The notes under the pieces were generated by a model that was not told the origin of the DNA, ran no database searches, and saw only the letters and a program-made list of their open reading frames with translations. Below, piece by piece: positions 14,973-19,441 of a DNA stretch of 19,441 bases. Position numbers and translations under genes: made by a program. Each line of letters opens with the position of its first letter. Positions within the stretch are counted from its first letter, which is position 1. Source of the stretch: an uncultured Oscillospiraceae bacterium (GTDB taxonomy: Bacteria; Bacillota; Clostridia; Oscillospirales; Acutalibacteraceae); assembly GCA_900539845.1 (NCBI GenBank), contig UQDP01000027.1, positions 1 through 19,441 on the forward strand. Reading direction: 5' to 3'.

Positions 14973-15682
14973 AGCATATCCCCCCAGAAGTCAGCCAGTT
15001 TCGCCATAAACTCCTTGCGTTTCGGCTGACTGATCGGGACACGCTCGCCCGTTGTTAAAAGGATCTCCAGCCCCTCTATGCTTTTTACAAACGAAAGATT
15101 AACCACATAGCTTGCATGGCAGCGGCAAAACTGCGGCTGCACTTCAAGCAGTGCGGAAAGCTCTTTCATATTCTTGTAGATCACCTGCTGCTGATCGTCA
15201 AAATGCAAAAGAACATTTCTTTTGTGTGTTTCCGCAAAACGCAGATTTTTATACAGAACTTTGTATTTGCCGCTGTCATTCGCAAAGGCAAGAAACGGCT
15301 CCTCCCTGCCTTTATATCTCTCAAAAAAACGGTCAAGCTCCATTTTGAGCCTGCCGTATTTCAGCGGCTTGAGCAGATAATTCACCGCGCCGTATTCATA
15401 GCCTTTCCACACATATTGTGCAAGCGAGGTCAAAAACACAATGCCAACAGTGCTGTCGTTCCGGCGGATCTCCTCTGCCGTCTCAAGTCCGTCCATCGTT
15501 TCCATTTTTATATCCATAAATATCAGGTCAAAATCAGGCTGATAATGATTCAGCAGCTGTAAACCGTCATTAAACTCAAAAAAGCAGAATTCCCTGCCTG
15601 TCTCCTCCGCGTATCTGGTGAGAAGTGCTTTCAGATCACTGATCAGTATATTTTCATCATCACAAATCGCTATTTTATACAT
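14969..15682 (-). CDS. LytTR-type response regulator (AgrA/LytR-like)
   Basis: A 237-residue two-domain regulator. The receiver domain (1-120) has the acidic pair DD at 8-9, the phospho-accepting Asp57 (FDLIFMDIKM), Thr/Ser in VFLTSLAQ and the conserved Lys in YLLKPLKYG (about 105). The LytTR DNA-binding domain occupies about 130-235, with FCRCHASYVVNLSFVKSIEG and GERVPISQPKRKEF as its signature strands. It would bind paired direct repeats upstream of target genes. The ATG at 15682 has a GGAG site 9 bases away. It is encoded first, followed by its kinase. An extended -10 promoter lies upstream. The target genes are unknown. Confidence 0.92.
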   Translation of the reverse strand: MYKIAICDDENILISDLKALLTRYAEETGREFCFFEFNDGLQLLNHYQPDFDLIFMDIKMETMDGLETAEEIRRNDSTVGIVFLTSLAQYVWKGYEYGAVNYLLKPLKYGRLKMELDRFFERYKGREEPFLAFANDSGKYKVLYKNLRFAETHKRNVLLHFDDQQQVIYKNMKELSALLEVQPQFCRCHASYVVNLSFVKSIEGLEILLTTGERVPISQPKRKEFMAKLADFWGDML

Positions 15683-15739
15683 TCGCCAAAACTCCGCAAT
15701 TCATAATATGTTCCAAACGGAATGTAAAATCACGAACAC

Positions 15740-15748
15740 ATTATAGCA
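15740..15748 (-). promoter_or_regulatory. Extended -10 promoter of the two-component operon
   Basis: On the minus strand TGCTATAAT gives a perfect -10 box with the TGN extension. No good -35 is present, as is usual for extended -10 promoters. The start codon is about 60 bases downstream, enough for an operator site. Confidence 0.6.
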
Positions 15749-15824
15749 TACAGCCAACGAATTACACAATATATAATTTTATTAAATTAAAAGGGGCAAA
15801 CAACCGCGGTTTTCCGCAGCTTTA

Positions 15825-15852
15825 ACAAAAACCTTTCCGCCGGCATAAAATG
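15825..15852 (+). promoter_or_regulatory. Possible SigK/SigE-type promoter of the cotJC fragment
   Basis: AC (15825-15826), then 17 bases, then CATAAAATG (15844-15852). This matches the SigK pattern AC-N16/17-CATANNNTA except for the last base, and the SigE -10 core. The spacing and leader length are similar to the candidate before cotJA. The motif is short, so support comes from the coat-gene context. Confidence 0.35.
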
Positions 15853-15871
15853 AAATGAATAATAAGAACCC

Positions 15872-15888
15872 GACTTGCCACGCAAGTC
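15872..15888 (+). repeat. Hairpin in the cotJC leader
   Basis: GACTTGC-CAC-GCAAGTC is a perfect 7-bp stem with a 3-base loop in the presumed 5' untranslated region of cotJC, 47 bases before its start codon. It could affect message stability or be a protein-binding site. Confidence 0.45.
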
Positions 15889-15935
15889 TGAACCTTGTTG
15901 TTTTATCCCGCCAACGATGAAAAGGAGTTAACCCT

Positions 15936-16034
15936 ATGTTTAATTATATAAAAAAGTTACAGTATCCCATCAACATAAAACACTGCGACCCCCAAGCTGC
16001 CAGTCTCATTATAAGTCAATACGGCGGGCTGTAG
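15936..16034 (+). pseudogene. cotJC: 5' fragment of cotJC (manganese-catalase-like spore coat protein), interrupted
   Basis: A 32-codon frame starts at an ATG with AAAAGGAG 8 bases upstream. It reads MFNYIKKLQYPINIKHC, then DPQAASLIISQYGG, then Leu and stop. This matches the N-terminus of CotJC, whose family begins roughly M-W-x-Y-E-K-K-L-x-Y-P-V-N-I-K and continues to IITQYGGPDGELAASLRYLSQRY. Identity stops precisely after YGG. The downstream bases give no continuation in any frame, and the remaining roughly 160 residues with the dimanganese site are absent from the window. Intact start signals and the abrupt break point to interruption by inserted DNA rather than slow decay. The inserted DNA appears to be a prophage. 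Whether the gene can be restored by excision is unknown. Confidence 0.85.
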
Positions 16035-16050
16035 TGTTTTTAGAGATTAT

Positions 16051-16091
16051 AAAAAAAACAACGTGAATTTTATTTTTACATTCACGCTGTT
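16051..16091 (-). terminator. Terminator of the AT-rich cassette at the junction
   Basis: AACA-A-CGTGAAT (16057-16068) pairs with ATTCACG-C-TGTT (16080-16091) with one mismatch. On the minus strand it is followed by eight Ts (16051-16058 region). The last stem base pairs overlap the stop codon of the adjacent gene. It would insulate the prophage from the cotJC promoter side. Confidence 0.85.
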
Positions 16092-17067
16092 AACTATCGT
16101 TACTGGGCACGATTTCTATTGCCTCTTCATTGCTCATCGTATCAGAATAAATAGTAGTTTCTTGAGGAGGAGAAAACTTATCTCTACGATATTCTACAAT
16201 CCCTAGCCACCAAGAAAAAACAACAACTGCAATTAATATGAGTAAAACAATATTAGGAATTAAAAATGTCTTTAAGTTGAACACCGATTTATTTTCTTTC
16301 TGATTGTTTCTATTTATTATTCTATCAATAAAGTAAAACAACCCATACATAACATTCAGCAAAACAACGCCTATAATCAAAGAGCAAATAACAATTCTAT
16401 AAACACTTACTGAACTTAAGTTTTGTAACACGGAAGATGTAAAAGTAAGAGCTCCATTAAAGGTAAGAACTACTGCTGAAAAAATACCAAGTATTGCAAT
16501 ACTCGATTCATTCATCTTCTTTTGGGATTGCTTTATTTCTTCATCTTGATTTTCAAGCTTTTCTTCACTTTTTTTAATACTGTTGTTTAAATTATTGATT
16601 TTACTTAAAAAGCTATCATTTACTACTGACAGTTTAGCATCGAAAAGCTTATCTATTTGTAGATTTTGATTCTCGTATTCAAGCGCTTCTAAACCAATTA
16701 ATTCTAAAACCGCGCTAAATATTAACTCTGGAAATTCAGAATAATTTTTTGACTTACAGTGTTCTTTTAATAAACTGATATATAATGCATTAAAGTCTTT
16801 ATCATAAAAACTATATGGATTTTTCCCATTTAGCAACATCATTTTGCAATATTTATCGCATTGAATTTTTACCGCCGTAGTTATTGTTACACTTACAGTA
16901 GTTTCTTTGCTATTCAAAATAGTGAATTGGCTATTATAGTTTTCTAAAAATTCTTCATCCTTTTTAGATAACTTGTTTATATCCGGAATGTCTCTTTTTA
17001 TATTCAAAACCGTTTCACAAAAAGCATTAATTAAATTTATTTGTTTGTCTTTTTCTGAATCGCCCAT
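16090..17067 (-). CDS. Uncharacterised coiled-coil, three-helix membrane protein (possible effector)
   Basis: A 325-residue protein that I do not recognise as a named family. Residues 1-145 are predicted mostly helical and soluble. Residues 150-188 form a coiled coil rich in Lys, Glu and Asn (KINNLNNSIKKSEEKLENQ). Three membrane helices follow at about 188-210, 222-248 and 267-289. A short acidic tail ends the protein. The layout, a sensing or oligomerising soluble part joined to a membrane bundle, is like membrane-acting toxins and abortive-infection effectors; this is inference. It starts at an ATG with GAGG 10 bases upstream, 19 bases after the preceding gene, so both form an operon. The base composition is far more AT-rich than the chromosomal genes to the left, a sign of acquisition. 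Confidence 0.7.
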   Translation of the reverse strand: MGDSEKDKQINLINAFCETVLNIKRDIPDINKLSKKDEEFLENYNSQFTILNSKETTVSVTITTAVKIQCDKYCKMMLLNGKNPYSFYDKDFNALYISLLKEHCKSKNYSEFPELIFSAVLELIGLEALEYENQNLQIDKLFDAKLSVVNDSFLSKINNLNNSIKKSEEKLENQDEEIKQSQKKMNESSIAILGIFSAVVLTFNGALTFTSSVLQNLSSVSVYRIVICSLIIGVVLLNVMYGLFYFIDRIINRNNQKENKSVFNLKTFLIPNIVLLILIAVVVFSWWLGIVEYRRDKFSPPQETTIYSDTMSNEEAIEIVPSNDS

Positions 17068-17086
17068 ATTTCTACTACCTCATTTT

Positions 17087-17905
17087 TTAAAATAAATAAT
17101 TAAAAATGTAAAGTAGTATATTATTGGTTTGATATCGTTTGCTGGAATGTCTCAAAGAACCAGATAAAAAGTTCACAGTTTTAAGCATGTCAAATTCTTT
17201 TTTTTCATTAAATAGTTCCTTTTTAAACTCATCGATTTTGAGTCCCAATTCTTTAGAGCCAAAAGCACCAAATTCTCTAAAAACATCTATTAATAGCGCA
17301 TTAATATTATCACAAAAATCATTCCCTAAATAAGCAACGGGAATTTTTACATTTTCATTGAACTCATCCTCTATCCGAGTTGAATCAACAGTTCCATCTA
17401 ATATATTCATAACAAGAAAGTTTTCAAGTTGATTAAAGCCCAATCCACAACTCTTGTAATCAATATCTTCAGAAAACAAATTTTCCCTGTTATTCCTAAT
17501 ATAAACCAGCGAAGCAATAACTAATAATTTTTCTATTTTTGGGCGCACACACTTATATTCGGTCGATACTTTATAATAACATCTAATTAAAAAATTTGCA
17601 GCATCCAATAAATTAATCATCTTAAAAATTTTTCTTGTTGATCCTAATTGTCCAAATTCTTGCTTGTTCAATTTTACTTTTAGTATTAATATCTCATTTG
17701 TTGAATCAACATAATATGAAATGAAATTGCTATTTCTCAAGAGTCTATTAATACTATAAGATAAATCAACAAATTCCTTCCTCTTTTTATAATTTATTCT
17801 AGCATTTAGTTTTATTTTTTGCAATAGCAATTTTATTGAGTTTTTCACTTTTTTCAACAAAGATAGCACCCCTGCAACAAACAAAAAAGACAAAATAATA
17901 AACAT
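17087..17905 (-). CDS. Panacea (SocA/DUF4065)-like protein with N-terminal membrane helix
   Basis: A 272-residue protein. Residues about 3-17 form a hydrophobic helix, followed by a basic region. Residues about 97-232 fit the Panacea pattern: a helix MINLLDAANFLIRCYYK, the core PKIEKLLVIASLVYI (family: LKLQKLLYFAQ-like), NLFSEDI, and the late INALLIDVFREFGAFGSKELG (family: I..VL..YG-like with an acidic or Leu end). The aromatic Tyr of the core is Val here and the GPV segment is not evident, so the assignment is tentative. Panacea proteins are antitoxins that pair with many unrelated toxins, including membrane-active ones, and are common in prophages. The partner would be the next gene. The start ATG lacks a clear ribosome site; an internal TTG near 17860 is an alternative. 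Confidence 0.6.
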   Translation of the reverse strand: MFIILSFLFVAGVLSLLKKVKNSIKLLLQKIKLNARINYKKRKEFVDLSYSINRLLRNSNFISYYVDSTNEILILKVKLNKQEFGQLGSTRKIFKMINLLDAANFLIRCYYKVSTEYKCVRPKIEKLLVIASLVYIRNNRENLFSEDIDYKSCGLGFNQLENFLVMNILDGTVDSTRIEDEFNENVKIPVAYLGNDFCDNINALLIDVFREFGAFGSKELGLKIDEFKKELFNEKKEFDMLKTVNFLSGSLRHSSKRYQTNNILLYIFNYLF

Positions 17906-17923
17906 ACACCATATATTGTTATT

Positions 17924-17945
17924 ATTTACATCTTACATTTTACAT
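17924..17945 (-). repeat. Short tandem heptad repeats before the Panacea-like gene
   Basis: On the minus strand ATGTAAA, an extra A, ATGTAAG and ATGTAAA follow each other, 19-40 bases before the start codon. They may be an operator for autoregulation. AT-rich repeats of this size can arise by chance. Confidence 0.35.
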
Positions 17946-18057
17946 ATAGTAAACTTTAAAATGAGAATTGTTTGTCAAAACAAAAAAATCAAAGTGTTAA
18001 CTTTTTGTAAATTTTCTTAAAACATTAAAACAAACCCTGTAAACACAAAGCGCAGCG

Positions 18058-18082
18058 GTAATCTTTTTTACAAAAAGATTAC
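18058..18082. repeat. Perfect hairpin in the 17906-18163 intergenic region
   Basis: GTAATCTTTTT (18058-18068) is the exact complement of AAAAAGATTAC (18072-18082), an 11-bp stem with a 3-base loop. It lies between the lysis-operon terminator and the cassette. It has no T run after either arm, so it is not an obvious terminator. A TTGACA at 17976-17981 on the minus strand may be the cassette's -35 box, without a well-spaced -10. Confidence 0.5.
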
Positions 18083-18113
18083 AAATTTTAAATCAATTCA
18101 CGGTCATGGGAAT

Positions 18114-18145
18114 AAAAAAACGCCCCGACTCGTGAGAGCCGGGGC
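18114..18145 (-). terminator. Terminator of the lysis operon
   Basis: GCCCCG-A-CTC (18122-18131) pairs with GAG-C-CGGGGC (18136-18145) around a GTGA loop, with one mismatch. On the minus strand it is followed by CG and seven Ts (18114-18120). It is 18 bases after the endolysin stop. Confidence 0.92.
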
Positions 18146-18163
18146 TTGTCATTTTAATGTTTG

Positions 18164-18859
18164 TTATTTGATATAGGTATCGCCATCATAGTAAGCAGCT
18201 ACCCAGCCGGATGGGATTTGCAGCCAGGTATCGCCGTTTACGGTCTTGACCGCTTTTGCGGTTACCTTTGTTCCCTTCTTCAGAACAGCGCCGCCGCTCT
18301 TGGCTGTGGCGTTCTTTTCGCCGTCCGCTGTCAGCTGTGAGACTGTTTTCTGTGAATAGCTTGTTCCTGCGCCTGTTCTGACCTTAACATTGGTCTGCAG
18401 CGTGTAGACATTCCCTACTTTGTATGCCGGCGCTCCGTTAATTTTGCTCTGATCTTTCGGGCGGAGCACGCCGTATACATCATCATAATCGTGCTTAACC
18501 TTGTGCATCGCTTTGCCGTTCCAGTTCTGATCGTAAGAGTAGAAATAGGAGGTCGTCCCCTCGCCCGTGCAGATTGCCACGTGTCCGCAGCCGTCTCCTA
18601 CGCTGCCGTCCCACACCATGATATCGCCTTTTTGCGGAACGAATGACGGAGTGTTTGAAATCTTAGTAAAATTCTTTATCAGCTCGGAATGCCTGCTGAA
18701 ATTCAGCCAGTAATACTTGGCGTTGCCCCAACTGCCGGGCTTAATGCCAAACACCTTGTTGAGATACACTTTGATAAGGTCTACGCACTGCGCGCCGTAT
18801 GCGCCGTCATAGTCCGTTGCTTTGCCGTTGTAGGCTTTTACAAATTCATCATAGGTCAT
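18164..18859 (-). CDS. Phage endolysin, CHAP domain with SH3 wall-binding domain
   Basis: A 231-residue peptidoglycan hydrolase for host lysis. The CHAP domain (about 1-135) has the catalytic Cys in YGAQCVDLIKVYL (about 24) and the catalytic His in CGHVAICTG (about 92). It also has the usual FVPQKGDIMVWDG strand. CHAP enzymes act as amidase or endopeptidase. A bacterial SH3 domain follows (about 150-231), beginning TNVKVRTGAGTSYS and ending DTWLQIPSGWVAAYY, for wall binding. The start is the ATG at 18859, with AGAGG 8 bases upstream; the GTG at 18868 is too close to that site. It follows DUF6275 and holin in a compact operon ended by a strong terminator. No signal peptide is present, so export depends on the holin. 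Confidence 0.92.
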   Translation of the reverse strand: MTYDEFVKAYNGKATDYDGAYGAQCVDLIKVYLNKVFGIKPGSWGNAKYYWLNFSRHSELIKNFTKISNTPSFVPQKGDIMVWDGSVGDGCGHVAICTGEGTTSYFYSYDQNWNGKAMHKVKHDYDDVYGVLRPKDQSKINGAPAYKVGNVYTLQTNVKVRTGAGTSYSQKTVSQLTADGEKNATAKSGGAVLKKGTKVTAKAVKTVNGDTWLQIPSGWVAAYYDGDTYIK

Positions 18860-18871
18860 ATATTTCACCTC

Positions 18872-19141
18872 TTATAATTCAATACATTTATTTTCCCATT
18901 TTTTATATGCATCGAGATACAATTCGTTCTTATCGCCGTTATAAGTGAGTTCGTAATACATACCATCACTGATAGTGGTACTCGCCAAAGCCTTATGATT
19001 TTGCAGTGTTTTGCAAAGCCATACGATAAACACATCGTCTTCTGTAATGGTTTTATGATCTGTTTTATCAATATGGTTGTTTGCATAATCAACAACTGTA
19101 GATTTTATCAATTTTACGAATTCTGAATTAGACAATTTCAT
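18872..19141 (-). CDS. DUF6275-family phage protein
   Basis: An 89-residue protein. The signature is clear: STVVDYANNHIDKTD, then ITEDDVFIVWLCKTLQNHKALASTT, then DGMYYELTYNGDKNELYLDAYKKWEN. Proteins of this type (DUF6275) are found in phages and prophages of Firmicutes between the holin and endolysin or near tail genes. Function is not known. Its ATG overlaps the holin stop in an ATGA junction, and its stop lies 12 bases before the endolysin start, so the three are translated as a unit. Confidence 0.85.
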   Translation of the reverse strand: MKLSNSEFVKLIKSTVVDYANNHIDKTDHKTITEDDVFIVWLCKTLQNHKALASTTISDGMYYELTYNGDKNELYLDAYKKWENKCIEL

Positions 19142-19413
19142 TCCTCCGTTTCTGTGTTATCTGACTTAGGTTCATCGTATGTAAGCGCCTGTTGGCTGTC
19201 TGACACGCCTTTGGTGGTCGGGTCTGTCGTGATCCCGATTGCCGCCGGGATCATCAGCACCAGCATAGCCACGTTCATGATCTCATCTGCCGTTACTGGC
19301 AGGGCTACTTTACACAGTTTCAAAATGGCAAAAACAGCAACCACCACTGCGGAAATGATACCCATCCACCACGAGCCGCTCTGTAACCTTACTTTCCAGT
19401 TAATGTTTTTCAT
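19138..19413 (-). CDS. Phage holin, phiLC3 family
   Basis: A 91-residue protein with two membrane helices (about 15-34 and 43-61). The family ends are present: N-terminal INWKVRLQSGSWWMGIIS and the following GITTDPTTKGVSDSQQALTYDEP, typical of the phiLC3-type holins. It forms membrane lesions that let the endolysin reach the wall at a set time. The acidic tail is usual. The ATG at 19413 has GGAGAG 6 bases upstream. It is the first complete gene of the lysis operon in the window. The upstream late genes lie beyond the edge. Confidence 0.92.
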   Translation of the reverse strand: MKNINWKVRLQSGSWWMGIISAVVVAVFAILKLCKVALPVTADEIMNVAMLVLMIPAAIGITTDPTTKGVSDSQQALTYDEPKSDNTETEE

Positions 19414-19441
19414 AATTATCTCTCCTTTTTATTGTTTTTCT

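Larger units (their letters stand above)
16035..19441. mobile_element. One end of a putative prophage inserted in cotJC
   Basis: From the cotJC break to the right edge, every gene is on the minus strand and of phage or accessory character: holin, DUF6275 protein, CHAP/SH3 endolysin, terminator, then an AT-rich two-gene cassette next to the junction. This is the common end of a Firmicutes prophage: late lysis genes, then lysogenic-conversion genes, then the attachment site. The composition drops sharply over 16050-18110 compared with the chromosome to the left. No integrase, capsid or tail gene falls inside the window, so the element's identity and far end are inferred. It could also be a degenerate remnant or another element carrying lysis genes. 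Confidence 0.7.

Noticed and set aside
15683..15740. LytTR binding repeats upstream of the response regulator
   Set aside because: An imperfect TTCC/GGAA inverted element is present, but the paired direct repeats at 12-13 base spacing expected for LytTR are not seen.
16035..16089. A frameshifted continuation of cotJC
   Set aside because: None of the three plus frames after the break encodes the expected PDGELAASLRYL-like segment; the sequence is replaced, not shifted.
1..19441. CRISPR arrays, tRNA, rRNA or insertion-sequence genes
   Set aside because: No regularly spaced repeats, cloverleaf genes, rRNA sequence or transposase was recognised on reading both strands.

Overview
The window reads as a chromosomal segment of a spore-forming, Gram-positive anaerobe of the Clostridia, most like Ruminococcus and its relatives. 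The signs are a secreted dockerin-bearing protein, spore coat genes cotJA and cotJB, strong AGGAGG-type ribosome binding sites, frequent TTG and GTG starts, and a moderately AT-rich composition. This placement is inferred from gene content; no rRNA gene is present.

Left part (1-8100). A secreted protein with two dockerin calcium loops (98-1255, minus) follows a housekeeping group on the minus strand: rpsU (2902-3078, GTG start, consensus promoter), aroQ, efp and a zinc-ribbon protein usually found beside efp. Next come dut, two tandem VanZ-family membrane proteins (the second carrying a large C-terminal domain), a divergent ECF-type sigma factor with a membrane-anchored partner, and a solitary MazF-type endoribonuclease.

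Middle part (8300-15700). cotJA and cotJB lie on the plus strand behind a possible late mother-cell (SigK/SigE-like) promoter. They are followed by cell-envelope genes (GtrA and GtrB-like glycosyltransferase pair, a condensation-fold acyltransferase, a VTT/TVP38 membrane protein and a GT8 glycosyltransferase). Last comes a LytTR response regulator and AgrC-like histidine kinase pair.

Right part (15800-19441). The main discovery is here. A 32-codon ORF (15936-16034) with a good ribosome binding site is the exact start of CotJC (manganese-catalase-like spore coat protein). It breaks off after the conserved ITQYGG-like motif. Directly after the break the DNA changes to minus-strand, phage-like content: a two-gene AT-rich cassette, then a CHAP/SH3 endolysin, a DUF6275 protein and a phiLC3-type holin running off the right edge. 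The simplest reading is one end of a prophage integrated inside cotJC, with lysogenic-conversion genes beside the attachment site and the lysis module further in. The missing catalase body would then lie beyond the right edge. The AT-rich cassette pairs a Panacea (SocA/DUF4065)-like protein with a coiled-coil, multi-pass membrane protein. It is a candidate toxin-antitoxin or phage-defence locus.

No CRISPR array, tRNA or rRNA was seen. No integrase or recombinase gene lies inside the window, so the prophage proposal rests on one junction and the lysis genes.
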